64,000 nt of DNA from an uncultured Muribaculaceae bacterium (GTDB taxonomy: Bacteria; Bacteroidota; Bacteroidia; Bacteroidales; Muribaculaceae), in contig CAJTWH010000020.1 in assembly GCA_910579995.1 (NCBI GenBank), forward strand, positions 1-64,000. Reading direction: 5' to 3'. The position numbers and the translations under genes were made by a program. The notes under the pieces are model-generated. The model had not been told where the DNA came from. It ran no database searches and worked only from the letters and a program-made list of their open reading frames with translations. The number at the start of each line of letters is the position of its first letter. Positions within the stretch are counted from its first letter, which is position 1. This document shows, one piece after another, positions 18,813 to 28,085 of the stretch.

Positions 18813-19411
18813 CTACCAAAAGCATGCCATACGACGCATGGCAGGATAACGAGTATATAGAAGGTCTCGTAAAGCAGCTGCAGGAAAGCGGCACAAACGT
18901 GATTGTCGGCTCGCTCGATAAACTTATCAACTGGGGCCGCTCCAACTCGATATGGCCTCTTACTTTCGCTACGAGCTGCTGCGGTATCGAATTCGTGAGC
19001 CTCGGCGCCGCACGCTTCGATATGGCACGCTTCGGATGGGAAGTTGCCCGTTCGTCGCCCCGTCAGGCCGACTTCATGATGGTGGCCGGAACCATCGTAC
19101 ATCGTATGGTGCCCGTGTTCCGCCGTCTCTACGATCAGCTCGCCGAGCCCAAATATGTGATTGCCTGCGGTAGCTGCGCTATCTCCGGCGGTCCTTTCCG
19201 CAAGAGCTATCATGTGGCCAAAGGTATCGAGGATATCGTGCCCGTCGACGTTTTTGTCCCCGGCTGTCCTCCCCGCCCCGAAGCTATGATCTACGGTATC
19301 ATGCAGCTCTCGCGCAAGATTAAGGTGGAGCGCTTCTTCGGAGGTGTCAACCGCAAGGAAAAACAGCAAGAATTTCTCGCCCAGCACCCCGTGGAGGGCG
19401 TCGAAGATTAA
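18803..19411 (+). CDS. nuoB: NADH-quinone oxidoreductase subunit B (N2 cluster)
   Basis: A 202-residue peripheral-arm subunit that carries the terminal [4Fe-4S] cluster N2. The four ligand cysteines are visible: the CC pair in TSCCGIEF, one in ACGSCAISGG and one in PGCPPRPEA. It passes electrons to quinone at the NuoD/NuoH interface. The start at 18803 overlaps nuoA; a start at 18824 (MPYDAWQ) is also conceivable. Normal length for Bacteroidetes. Confidence 0.95.
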   Translation: MEVTTKSMPYDAWQDNEYIEGLVKQLQESGTNVIVGSLDKLINWGRSNSIWPLTFATSCCGIEFVSLGAARFDMARFGWEVARSSPRQADFMMVAGTIVHRMVPVFRRLYDQLAEPKYVIACGSCAISGGPFRKSYHVAKGIEDIVPVDVFVPGCPPRPEAMIYGIMQLSRKIKVERFFGGVNRKEKQQEFLAQHPVEGVED

Positions 19412-19432
19412 CATCGGTCATTAATTTCTGTC

Positions 19433-21064
19433 ATGGCTAATTTCATCCAAAAGATACAGACCCTCTTCCCCGCCGCTACTTTAGAAGAGGCAGCAACGCC
19501 TCTCTTCACTATCCCCGAGGAACAGTGGCACGATATGGCTCTCGCACTCCGCGACGACGCCGACCTTAAATTCGACTACTGCGTGACTGTAGTCGGAATG
19601 GACTGGACCGAGAATCTCGGCGCTATCTATTACCTGATGTCTACAGAAAGCAAAGCTGTGGTAGGTGTCAAGGTCATAGCTAAAGGCGACCGCGAGAAAC
19701 CTTGGATTCACTCTGCTGAAGATGTATGGCATGTTGCCGGCCTCTACGAACGTGAGGTATACGACTTCTTCGGTATCATCTTCGTAGGAAACAGCGACAT
19801 GCGTCGTCTTTTCCTCAATATCGACTGGGTAGGCTATCCTCTGCGCAAGGATTATGACGCAGACCCCGCCATCAATCCGGTATCGATTGAAAACGAACGT
19901 CAGACCGACTTCACCGACGTCTACAGCCTTGATGATAAAGGCCAACTCGTGAAGAGCGAGCGTCGTGTGTTCGAGAAAGACGACTTCGTTGTAAACATCG
20001 GCCCGCAGCACCCCGCGACTCACGGTGTGCTCCGCTTCCGCACTGCCGTAAACGGTGAGGAAATCAAGAAAATCGACATCTATCTGGGCTATATCCACCG
20101 CGGTATCGAGAAACTGTGTGAATCGCTCACATATCCTCAGACGCTCCATTTCATGGACCGTATGGACTACTTCTCGGCCCACAACTATCATCACGCCCTG
20201 TGTATGATTATAGAGAAGGCCGCCGGTATCGAGATCAGCCGCCGCGCTCAGGTAATCCGCGTGATGATGGACGAGCTTTCGCGTATCGCCTCGCACTGCC
20301 TTTTCATCGGCACATACTGCATGGACCTCGGTGCCACCACAATGCTCTTCTACACCCTGCGTGTGCGTGAGCAGATTCTCGATATCATGGAGAAGACCTG
20401 CGGTGCCCGCATGACTTTCAACTACGATTGTATCGGTGGCGTAATGCAAGACCTCGCACCCGACTTCGTAGAGGATGTGAAGGCTCTTCTTGCAGTCCTG
20501 CCCAAGAATATCAAGGAATACAACGAAATCTTCACCGGCAACGTCATTGCCAAAAACCGTATGGAAGGCGTCGGCGTGCTCTCGCGTGAAGACGCTATCG
20601 CCTACGGTGTCACCGGACCCTCAGGCCGTGCCTCCGGTTGGGCTTGCGACATGCGTAAGGTCCAGCCCTACAGTATCTATCCCGAACTCGACTTCGAAGA
20701 GGTCGTAATGGAAGAGGGCGATTCGATGGCACGTTTCAAATGCCGCATGCGCGAGATGGAAGAATCCGCCAAGATTCTCGAACAACTCGTCGACAATATT
20801 CCCGAAGGCGAATATTGCGTGAAAGTACCCAAGGTAATCAAGTTGCCCGCCGGCAAGTGGTTCCAGATCACCGAGGGCTGCCGCGGTGCTTTCGGTATCT
20901 ATCTTGAAAGCGACGGCAATACCAAGCCTTTCCGTATCAAACTGGCAACCCCCTGTCTGCCCCAGGCAGCCGTGGTAGACCACATCACCCGTGGCCAGAA
21001 GATTGCCGACCTTATCACCATCGGCGGCTCGCTCGACTACATCGTGCCCGACATCGACCGATAA
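19433..21064 (+). CDS. nuoCD: NADH-quinone oxidoreductase fused subunits C and D
   Basis: A 543-residue fusion. The N-terminal 130 residues or so are NuoC (30-kDa subunit), with EREVYDFFGIIFVGNSDMRRLFL. A short linker leads to NuoD (49-kDa subunit), starting near VNIGPQHPATHGVLRFRT, with YLGYIHRGIEKLCE and the quinone-pocket segments further on; the C-terminus ends VVDHITRGQKIADLITIGGSLDYIVPDIDR-like, as in the family. NuoD forms much of the quinone cavity. C-D fusion is common in gamma-proteobacteria and Bacteroidetes. Confidence 0.95.
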   Translation: MANFIQKIQTLFPAATLEEAATPLFTIPEEQWHDMALALRDDADLKFDYCVTVVGMDWTENLGAIYYLMSTESKAVVGVKVIAKGDREKPWIHSAEDVWHVAGLYEREVYDFFGIIFVGNSDMRRLFLNIDWVGYPLRKDYDADPAINPVSIENERQTDFTDVYSLDDKGQLVKSERRVFEKDDFVVNIGPQHPATHGVLRFRTAVNGEEIKKIDIYLGYIHRGIEKLCESLTYPQTLHFMDRMDYFSAHNYHHALCMIIEKAAGIEISRRAQVIRVMMDELSRIASHCLFIGTYCMDLGATTMLFYTLRVREQILDIMEKTCGARMTFNYDCIGGVMQDLAPDFVEDVKALLAVLPKNIKEYNEIFTGNVIAKNRMEGVGVLSREDAIAYGVTGPSGRASGWACDMRKVQPYSIYPELDFEEVVMEEGDSMARFKCRMREMEESAKILEQLVDNIPEGEYCVKVPKVIKLPAGKWFQITEGCRGAFGIYLESDGNTKPFRIKLATPCLPQAAVVDHITRGQKIADLITIGGSLDYIVPDIDR

Positions 21065-21107
21065 ATTGCGACGTAACACAATAGCTAATCAGTAATATCA
21101 CAGCATA

Positions 21108-22184
21108 ATGCAAGATTTTTCTTTCATCACCACGTGGATCGACAATTCGCTGCGTTCGCTCATGCCGGGCTGGCTTGCCGTCACTACCGAGTGCGTCCTT
21201 GTAGGCGTCGGTCTGCTGCTGGTCTATGCCTTGCTCGCACTATTCTACATCTACTACGAGCGTAAGCTTTGCGCCGCATTCCAGTGCCGCCTTGGCCCTA
21301 ACCGTGTAGGCCCCATGGGCTTGTGCCAGAGCTTCGCCGATATGTTCAAGATGCTCATCAAGGAGATTATCCACCTCAATCACATCGACCGTTTCCTCTT
21401 CGCCCTCGCACCTTATCTGGTGATCATAGCTTCTATGCTCGCTTTCGCGGTGCTCCCGTGGGGTAACGGTCTTCAGATCATCAACTTCAACATCGGCATT
21501 TTCTTCCTTGTGGCCGTTTCTTCGATCGGCGTGCTCGGTATCTTGCTCGCAGGTTGGTCGTCAAACAACAAGTTCACCCTCATCGGTTCGCTCCGCTCGG
21601 GCGCGCAGATGGTGAGCTACGAGCTTTCTATCGGCCTGTCGGTTATCACTATGGTATGCCTTGCCGGCACAATGTCGGTGGAGGGTATCGTGGCAGAGCA
21701 GTCTGACCTCTGGTTTATCTTCAAAGGTCACATCCCCGCAATCATCGCTTTCGTAATCTACATGATTGCCGGTACTGCCGAGACAAACCGTGGCCCGTTC
21801 GACCTTCCCGAGGCCGAGAGTGAGCTTACCGCCGGTTACCACACCGAGTATTCGGGTATGCACTTCGGCTTCTTCTACCTCGCCGAGTACCTCAACCTCT
21901 TCATCGTGTCGGGCGTTGCCTCGCTGCTTTTCTTCGGCGGCTGGATGCCTCTCCACTTCCCCGGTTGGGACGGCTTCAATGCCATCATGGACTACATCCC
22001 CGGTGTGGTTTGGTTCCTGATCAAATGCTTTGCCCTGTCGTTTGTCATCATCTGGTTCAAGTGGACATTCCCCCGTCTGCGTATCGACCAGTTGCTGTCG
22101 CTCGAATGGAAATATCTCCTCCCCATCAACTTGGTTAACCTCGTGCTGATGGTGATAATCATAATCACAAACTTTCATTTTTAA
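21108..22184 (+). CDS. nuoH: NADH-quinone oxidoreductase subunit H
   Basis: A 358-residue membrane subunit with about eight helices that builds the quinone-entry channel and links the peripheral arm to the proton pumps. Typical motifs are RKLCAAFQCRLGPNRVGPMGLCQSFADMFK, AETNRGPFDLPEAESELTAGYHTEYSGMHFGFFYLAEY and the acidic loop residues in it. It is the last nuo gene before the inserted ATP synthase genes: only 24 bases separate it from atpD, with no hairpin or TAnnTTTG box. Confidence 0.95.
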   Translation: MQDFSFITTWIDNSLRSLMPGWLAVTTECVLVGVGLLLVYALLALFYIYYERKLCAAFQCRLGPNRVGPMGLCQSFADMFKMLIKEIIHLNHIDRFLFALAPYLVIIASMLAFAVLPWGNGLQIINFNIGIFFLVAVSSIGVLGILLAGWSSNNKFTLIGSLRSGAQMVSYELSIGLSVITMVCLAGTMSVEGIVAEQSDLWFIFKGHIPAIIAFVIYMIAGTAETNRGPFDLPEAESELTAGYHTEYSGMHFGFFYLAEYLNLFIVSGVASLLFFGGWMPLHFPGWDGFNAIMDYIPGVVWFLIKCFALSFVIIWFKWTFPRLRIDQLLSLEWKYLLPINLVNLVLMVIIIITNFHF

Positions 22185-22208
22185 ATAACCCTACCCTCCA
22201 TATAAGCT

Positions 22209-23705
22209 ATGAGCGAGAATCAAGGCAAAATTGCCCAGGTCATAGGTCCGGTAGTCGACGTTGCTTTCGACAACAATGTCATACCGCCCATCTATACCGC
22301 TCTTAAAATCGACCGTCCCGACGGCGGCGAAACCATCCTCGAAGTGGAGCAGCATATCGGTGAAGACACCGTACGCTGCGTGGCCATGGAGAGTACCGAC
22401 GGCCTGCGCCGCGGCATGCCTGTAGTGAACCTCGAACGTCCGATCGCTGTTCCTACCGGCGACCAGATCAAAGGCCGTCTGCTCAATGTTGTCGGCGAGG
22501 CTATCGACAAACTGCCGGCTCTCAAGCGCGAGAATCTCCGCTCTATACATCAGCCCGCACCCGAGTTTGAAGACCTCACCACAAGTACCGAGATTCTTAC
22601 CACCGGTATCAAGGTCATCGACTTGCTCGAGCCCTACAGCAAAGGTGGCAAGATCGGTCTTTTCGGCGGTGCCGGTGTAGGCAAGACCGTGCTTATCATG
22701 GAGCTTATCAACAATATTGCCAAAGGTCACGACGGTTTCTCGGTGTTTACCGGTGTGGGCGAGCGTACCCGCGAGGGTAACGACCTTCTCCGCGAGATGA
22801 TCGAGAGCGGCGTTATGAAATATGGCAAGAAGTTTGAGGAAGGTATGGAGCGCGGCGAGTGGAACCTTGCCGATGTCGACAAAGAAGAGCTCAAGAACTC
22901 TCAGGCAACCCTCGTTTTCGGCCAGATGAACGAGCCGCCGGGCGCACGTCTGCGCGTGGCTCTGTCGGGTCTTACCGTTGCTGAGCAATTCCGCGACCAA
23001 GGTGCCGGCGGTAAGGATGTGCTCCTGTTTATCGACAATATCTTCCGTTTCACCCAGGCAGGTTCGGAGGTTTCGGCTCTTCTCGGCCGTATGCCCTCTG
23101 CCGTAGGTTACCAGCCTACACTTGCCTCGGAGATGGGTGCGCTGCAGGAGCGAATCACCTCTACAAAGAATGGCTCTATCACATCAGTGCAGGCAATCTA
23201 TGTGCCTGCCGATGACTTGACTGACCCGGCTCCGGCTACCACCTTCAACTTCCTTGACGCCACTACGGTGCTTAGCCGTAAGATCACCGAGCTCGGTATC
23301 TACCCCGCTGTGGATCCCCTCGAATCTACATCGCGTATCCTCGACCCCAATATCATCGGCGAGGAGCACTACAACACCGCTCAGGCAGTGAAGCAGCTTC
23401 TCCAGAAATACAACGAGCTTCAGGATATCATCGCCATCCTCGGCGTCGACGAGCTCAGCGACGACGACAAACTTGTCGTTGCCCGTGCCCGCCGCGCACA
23501 GCGTTTCCTCTCGCAGCCCTTCCATGTGGCAGAGCAGTTTACCGGTCTGCCCGGTGTGATGGTGCCGCTGAGCGAGACTATCCGTGGCTTCAAGATGATT
23601 CTCTCAGGCGAGATGGACGAGTATCCCGAGCAGGCCTTCCTCAACGTGGGCACTATCGACGATGCTATTGAAAAGGGCAAACGTCTGCTTGCCGAAGTTA
23701 AATAA
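22209..23705 (+). CDS. atpD: ATP synthase F1 subunit beta
   Basis: A 498-residue catalytic subunit of F1. The P-loop GGAGVGKTVLIMELI is near residues 155-170, the catalytic glutamate lies in GERTREGNDL, Walker B is DVLLFIDNIFRFTQAGSEVSALLGRMPSAVGYQPTL, and the DELSDDDKL segment is near the C-terminus. Length is slightly above the 460-480 usual in other phyla because of a longer central region, as in Bacteroidetes. First gene of the embedded ATP synthase set. Confidence 0.96.
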   Translation: MSENQGKIAQVIGPVVDVAFDNNVIPPIYTALKIDRPDGGETILEVEQHIGEDTVRCVAMESTDGLRRGMPVVNLERPIAVPTGDQIKGRLLNVVGEAIDKLPALKRENLRSIHQPAPEFEDLTTSTEILTTGIKVIDLLEPYSKGGKIGLFGGAGVGKTVLIMELINNIAKGHDGFSVFTGVGERTREGNDLLREMIESGVMKYGKKFEEGMERGEWNLADVDKEELKNSQATLVFGQMNEPPGARLRVALSGLTVAEQFRDQGAGGKDVLLFIDNIFRFTQAGSEVSALLGRMPSAVGYQPTLASEMGALQERITSTKNGSITSVQAIYVPADDLTDPAPATTFNFLDATTVLSRKITELGIYPAVDPLESTSRILDPNIIGEEHYNTAQAVKQLLQKYNELQDIIAILGVDELSDDDKLVVARARRAQRFLSQPFHVAEQFTGLPGVMVPLSETIRGFKMILSGEMDEYPEQAFLNVGTIDDAIEKGKRLLAEVK

Positions 23706-23723
23706 AATTGAAAATTTAAACTG

Positions 23724-23960
23724 ATGACACTCAAAATAATATCTGCAGACGCCGTGCTCTACAGCGGTGAAGTTGACTCGGTGACACTCCCCGGTGTCAT
23801 GGGTGAGTTTACGGTTCTGCGCAAACATGCCTCGCTGCTCGCCGCCCTTGCGGCCGGCAACATACGGTATACCGCCACCGGCGGAGCAGAGCAGTCGACT
23901 GCCATCACTGGTGGCATAGTTGATGTGGATAGCAATGTAGTGTCTGTTTGCGTTTATTGA
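23724..23960 (+). CDS. atpC: ATP synthase F1 subunit epsilon (short form)
   Basis: A 78-residue protein holding only the N-terminal beta-sandwich domain of epsilon (TLKIISADAVLYSGEVDSVTLPGVMGEFTVLRKHASLLAAL). The C-terminal helical hairpin that inhibits ATP hydrolysis in many bacteria is missing: the frame ends right after the beta domain and atpB begins one base later. Short epsilon subunits occur in Bacteroidetes. It joins the central stalk to the c-ring. Confidence 0.9.
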   Translation: MTLKIISADAVLYSGEVDSVTLPGVMGEFTVLRKHASLLAALAAGNIRYTATGGAEQSTAITGGIVDVDSNVVSVCVY

Positions 23961-23961
23961 T

Positions 23962-25080
23962 ATGATAAGCCGCTTCAAACATATTATCTTGCTGATGTTG
24001 CTGGCTGTAGTGTCGGTAGGCGCATCGGCAGCCCAAGCAAAGGAGTCGGAAGAATCGACCATAAATGCCAAGGAGATTATCTTCGAGCACTTGCTTGACG
24101 GTTACGGTTGGGAAGTTCCTTTCGACCATCACCACCGCATACCTCTGCCCGTGATATGCTACGCCTCCGACGGTCTGCACTGCTTCTCTTCGAGCCACCT
24201 CGATCATGGAGCTGTGTATCAGGACGGTGACTGCACTTTCACTATCGCAGGAGAAGACAGCAAATACAAAGGGAAACTTGTAGAGATTGTCAATGGCGAG
24301 GAGCTTCGTCCGTGGGATTTCTCTATCACCAAGAATGTATGCGCAGTTTTTATCACCGTGCTTGTGATTCTCGGGCTGCTTCTTTGGCTTGCCTCTTTCC
24401 ATCGCAAACACCCCTATAAGGCTCCACGCAAAGGCCTTGGAGCGATTGAGGTGGTGGTGACATTTGTCTACGATGGTGTTGTGAAGCCTATTCTTGGTCC
24501 GCTGGCCCGGAAGTTCGCCCCCTATCTGATGACGGTGTTCTTCTTCATCCTTGTGATGAACCTGCTCGGCCTTATTGTGATATTCCCCGGCGGTGCCAAC
24601 CTCACCGGCAATATAGCAGTGACGCTTGTGCTGTCGATCTGCACTTTTGTGGCCACCAACTTCTTTGCCAACAAGCATTATTGGAAAGAAATCTTTTGGC
24701 CTGAAGTGCCGATGTGGCTCAAGGTGCCCATTCCTATCATGCCCGTGATTGAGATTTTCGGCATGTTTACCAAGCCGGCGGCCCTTACCGTACGTCTTTT
24801 CGCCAACATGATGGGCGGCCACATAATAGTGATATCACTCACCTTGCTTATCTTTATCTTCTCGGCCATCAGCCCGGTGGCAGGAGGCGCGGCAACGGTA
24901 GTATCGCTTTTGTTCTCGATCTTCATGTTGCTTATCGATGTGCTTGTGAGCTTTATCCAAGCCTACGTATTCACCATGCTTTCGACACTCTTCATCGGCC
25001 TTGCCCACGAGCATGAGCATGAAGAAGAGCAAGACAAAGACAAAAGCCTCGGCAAAAAAATTGTAGACACACTTGTATAA
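23962..25080 (+). CDS. atpB: ATP synthase Fo subunit a
   Basis: A 372-residue membrane subunit forming the proton half-channels. Unlike most a-subunits it begins with a cleavable-looking signal peptide (IILLMLLAVVSVGASAAQA) and a periplasmic segment of about 100 residues before the first membrane helix near residue 115. The essential arginine is in the helix TKPAALTVRLFANMMGGH. The His/Glu/Lys/Asp-rich C-terminal tail (HEHEHEEEQDKDKS) is unusual but seen in relatives. No atpI-like gene separates it from atpC; the gap is one base. Confidence 0.94.
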   Translation: MISRFKHIILLMLLAVVSVGASAAQAKESEESTINAKEIIFEHLLDGYGWEVPFDHHHRIPLPVICYASDGLHCFSSSHLDHGAVYQDGDCTFTIAGEDSKYKGKLVEIVNGEELRPWDFSITKNVCAVFITVLVILGLLLWLASFHRKHPYKAPRKGLGAIEVVVTFVYDGVVKPILGPLARKFAPYLMTVFFFILVMNLLGLIVIFPGGANLTGNIAVTLVLSICTFVATNFFANKHYWKEIFWPEVPMWLKVPIPIMPVIEIFGMFTKPAALTVRLFANMMGGHIIVISLTLLIFIFSAISPVAGGAATVVSLLFSIFMLLIDVLVSFIQAYVFTMLSTLFIGLAHEHEHEEEQDKDKSLGKKIVDTLV

Positions 25081-25113
25081 AAAATAATAATCCATAAATA
25101 AACACACACAACA

Positions 25114-25356
25114 ATGTTTGGACTTTTAGCAGCAATTGCTCCCGTTCTGGGACTTGGCGCCAGCCTTGGCGCCGCCATCGCCGCCATCGGCGCAGGTATC
25201 GGCATCGGTAAAATCGGCGCGGCAGCCATGGAAGCCATCGCACGTCAGCCCGAAGCTTCAGGCGACATCCGAAGCAACATGATCGTTATTGCGGCGCTGG
25301 TAGAAGGTGTTGCCCTCTTCGCCGTTATCGTCTGCGCCCTGTGCCTGTTCTTGTAA
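25114..25356 (+). CDS. atpE: ATP synthase Fo subunit c
   Basis: An 80-residue hairpin of two membrane helices. A Gly/Ala-rich first helix (AAIAAIGAGIGIGKIGAAAMEAIARQPEA) leads through the polar RQP loop to the second helix with the ion-binding glutamate in AALVEGVALF. The residues that make a sodium site in Na+-type rings (a glutamine in helix 1, Ser/Thr after the glutamate) are absent: the positions are isoleucine and GV. A proton-type ring is therefore predicted. Confidence 0.94.
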   Translation: MFGLLAAIAPVLGLGASLGAAIAAIGAGIGIGKIGAAAMEAIARQPEASGDIRSNMIVIAALVEGVALFAVIVCALCLFL

Positions 25357-25379
25357 TCCACGCCACAACCCAACGCTAA

Positions 25380-25877
25380 ATGGAACTATTCACGCCCGAT
25401 TTCGGCCTCGTCTTCTGGATGTTCATCGCCTTTGGCATCCTTTTCCTCGCTTTGTGGAAATATGCCTGGCCGGTGATACTGCGTAGTGTCGACAGCCGTG
25501 CCGACCTTATCGACAAGGGGGTGGAATACGCCCAGGACGCTAAGGCACAACTCGACAACGCACGGGCAGAGGCCGAGAGCTATATCAACGACGCCCGCCG
25601 CCAACAAGCCGACATTCTGCGGGAGGCCGACAAGATGAAGACCCAGATCATTGAGCAGGCGCGCAGCGCCGCTCAGGTCGAGGCTCAGAAGGTTATGGAC
25701 AATGCGAAACTTCAGATCGCCCAGCAGCAGAAAGAAGCACAGCAGCAATTCCGCAACCAAGTGAGCTCTTTCGCTCTCGACATCGCCGGTAAGATTGTTA
25801 AGAACCAGATGCAGAACGACGCTGCCCAGAAGCAGCTCGTCGACAATCTGCTTGATCAAATTGACCCTGCAAAATAA
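25380..25877 (+). CDS. atpF: ATP synthase Fo subunit b
   Basis: A 165-residue subunit of the peripheral stalk. One N-terminal membrane helix (about residues 6-25, FGLVFWMFIAFGILFLALWKYAW) is followed by a long right-handed coiled coil rich in Ala, Gln, Asp and Lys, which binds AtpH and F1. Length is normal. It overlaps nothing and sits 5 bases before atpH. Confidence 0.93.
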   Translation: MELFTPDFGLVFWMFIAFGILFLALWKYAWPVILRSVDSRADLIDKGVEYAQDAKAQLDNARAEAESYINDARRQQADILREADKMKTQIIEQARSAAQVEAQKVMDNAKLQIAQQQKEAQQQFRNQVSSFALDIAGKIVKNQMQNDAAQKQLVDNLLDQIDPAK

Positions 25878-25882
25878 CTGTT

Positions 25883-26431
25883 ATGGACCAAGGTCTTATT
25901 CCCCGCCGCTATGCCAAAGCGCTCTATGCCGTAGGTGAAGAGCGCTCTGACACGGCAACGCTCTACAAGGTGATGCAGGCGTTGACAAATGCGTTCGTTT
26001 CAACACCGGGTCTGGCCGACACTATCGCGAACCCATACGTGAGCGACGCCGACAAGACAGCCCTGCTCTCTAAAGCTGTGTATGGCGCTGACGAGAAACC
26101 CGACAGCACCTATATGGATTTCCTGCAGCTGCTGCGGAAGAACAAGCGTATGGCCTTGGCCCGTGATATAGCGAGAGCCTACGTTGACCTCTACCGCAAG
26201 GAAAATGCGATCTACCGCATTGACATCTGTTCTGCGGCTCCTATGGCCGAGCCCGAGCGCGAACGCCTGCAAGCTCTTATCAGCAAGCATATAGGCAACG
26301 GTACGTTTGAATACAACTACACCGTTGACCCGGCTCTGATAGGCGGATTCACCGTCACGGTAAATTCCGAGAGGCTCGACGCTTCGGTAAGCAGCCAATT
26401 AAAACAACTCCGCCTCAAGTTGATAAACTGA
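25883..26431 (+). CDS. atpH: ATP synthase F1 subunit delta
   Basis: A 182-residue peripheral-stalk subunit that clamps F1 to AtpF. The N-terminal helical bundle begins QGLIPRRYAKALYAVGEE; the C-terminal segment YNYTVDPALIGGFTVTVNSERLDASVSSQLKQLRLKL carries the family GG motif and the final helix. A 50-base gap without hairpin or TAnnTTTG box separates it from atpA. Confidence 0.92.
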   Translation: MDQGLIPRRYAKALYAVGEERSDTATLYKVMQALTNAFVSTPGLADTIANPYVSDADKTALLSKAVYGADEKPDSTYMDFLQLLRKNKRMALARDIARAYVDLYRKENAIYRIDICSAAPMAEPERERLQALISKHIGNGTFEYNYTVDPALIGGFTVTVNSERLDASVSSQLKQLRLKLIN

Positions 26432-26481
26432 GCCGGAGTGATATCTTCTAACAACCCCCAACAGCAAGCTATCCGCATACA

Positions 26482-28053
26482 ATGATAAATCCCAGCGAGA
26501 TATCTCAAGTATTGAAACAAGAGCTCGAAAACATCAACTCCAAGATTACTTTCGAGGAAGTAGGCACCGTGCTCGACGTGGGCGATGGTGTCGCACACGT
26601 CTATGGCCTCGATAACGTCGGTGCCAACGAACTTGTAGAATTCGAAAATGGCGTAAAAGGCGTAGCCATGAACCTCGAGGAGAGCAACGTCGGTGTGATT
26701 CTGCTCAACAATGTCAATGAGGTAGCCGAGAATATGACAGTGCGCCGCACCGGCCAAATCGCGTCGATACCCGTAGGCGAAGGCTTGCTGGGACGTGTGG
26801 TTAACATCCTTGGCGAACCCATCGACGGCAACGGCCCTATCGCAGGCGACCTCATCCGCCTGCCCCTCGAGCGCAAGGCTCCCGGCGTTATCTACCGCCA
26901 GCCGGTGAAGCAGCCGCTCCAGACCGGTCTGAAAGCCATCGACTCAATGGTGCCTATCGGCCGTGGTCAGCGCGAGCTCATCATCGGTGACCGCCAGATC
27001 GGCAAGACCGCCATCGCCATCGACACCATCATCAACCAGCGCAAAGGCTATGAAGAAGGCAAGCCCGTATATTGCATATATGTTGCAATCGGCCAGAAAG
27101 CCTCATCTATCGCCTCTATCGTGAGCACGCTCAAAGAGCACGGCGCACTCGACTACACCGTAGTTGTCGCCGCCACCGCCTCAGAGTCGGCTGCCATGCG
27201 CTATTTCGCACCCTTCGCAGGTGTTGCAATCGGAGAGTTCTTCCGCGACACCGGCCGCGATGCACTTATCGTATACGACGACCTTTCAAAACAGGCCGTT
27301 GCCTATCGCGAGGTATCGCTTATCCTCAAGCGCCCCTCCGGCCGCGAGGCATACCCCGGCGATATTTTCTACCTCCACTCGCGTCTGCTCGAACGTGCCG
27401 CCAAGATTATCGACAATCAGGAAGTGGCCTCGCAGATGAACGACCTTCCCGAAGCTCTCAAACCTATAATGAAAGCCGGTGGCTCTCTCACTGCGCTTCC
27501 TATCATCGAGACGCAGGCGGGCGACGTTTCGGCATATATCCCGACCAACGTTATCTCGATTACCGACGGTCAGATCTTCCTCGAGACCGCACTCTTCAAC
27601 CGCGGTATCCGCCCGGCCATCAACGTAGGTATCTCGGTATCGCGTGTAGGCGGCTCGGCTCAGGTGAAATCGATGAAGAAAGTTGCCGGTACGCTGAAAA
27701 TTGACCAGGCACAGTTCCGCGAGCTTGAAGCCTTCACCAAATTCGGTGGCGACATGGACGCCGTGACAGCCCGCGTAATCGACAAAGGCCGCAAGAACGA
27801 GCGACTGCTCATCCAGCCCCAATACCGCCCGATGCCGGTAGAGGACGAGATTGCAGTTATTTACTGCGGTGTGCACGGATTGCTCGAGAATGTGCCCATT
27901 GACAAGGTTGCTGAATTCGAGAAACAGTTCCTCCAGATCATGCACGCCAAGTATGAGCAGGAGATGACCGAGCTCGGCAAAGGCAATCTCACCGACGACA
28001 TTGCACAGAAAATCACTTCGGCTGCACAAGACGTCGCAGCGCGATTCAATTAA
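26482..28053 (+). CDS. atpA: ATP synthase F1 subunit alpha
   Basis: A 523-residue non-catalytic nucleotide-binding F1 subunit. The P-loop GDRQIGKTAIAIDTI is near residues 170-184; AVAYREVSLILKRPSGREAYPGDIFYLHSRLLERAAK is the alpha-subunit signature, and SISRVGGSAQ-like SVSRVGGSAQVKSMKKVAG contains the arginine finger. Length typical for Bacteroidetes. Part of the embedded ATP synthase set. Confidence 0.96.
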   Translation: MINPSEISQVLKQELENINSKITFEEVGTVLDVGDGVAHVYGLDNVGANELVEFENGVKGVAMNLEESNVGVILLNNVNEVAENMTVRRTGQIASIPVGEGLLGRVVNILGEPIDGNGPIAGDLIRLPLERKAPGVIYRQPVKQPLQTGLKAIDSMVPIGRGQRELIIGDRQIGKTAIAIDTIINQRKGYEEGKPVYCIYVAIGQKASSIASIVSTLKEHGALDYTVVVAATASESAAMRYFAPFAGVAIGEFFRDTGRDALIVYDDLSKQAVAYREVSLILKRPSGREAYPGDIFYLHSRLLERAAKIIDNQEVASQMNDLPEALKPIMKAGGSLTALPIIETQAGDVSAYIPTNVISITDGQIFLETALFNRGIRPAINVGISVSRVGGSAQVKSMKKVAGTLKIDQAQFRELEAFTKFGGDMDAVTARVIDKGRKNERLLIQPQYRPMPVEDEIAVIYCGVHGLLENVPIDKVAEFEKQFLQIMHAKYEQEMTELGKGNLTDDIAQKITSAAQDVAARFN

Positions 28054-28085
28054 TATAAAGCGAATTAACAACCGATAATAAACCA

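Noticed and set aside
19481..20449. A 322-residue minus-strand frame opposite nuoCD
   Set aside because: The sense gene is complete and conserved; the reverse frame is explained by codon bias.
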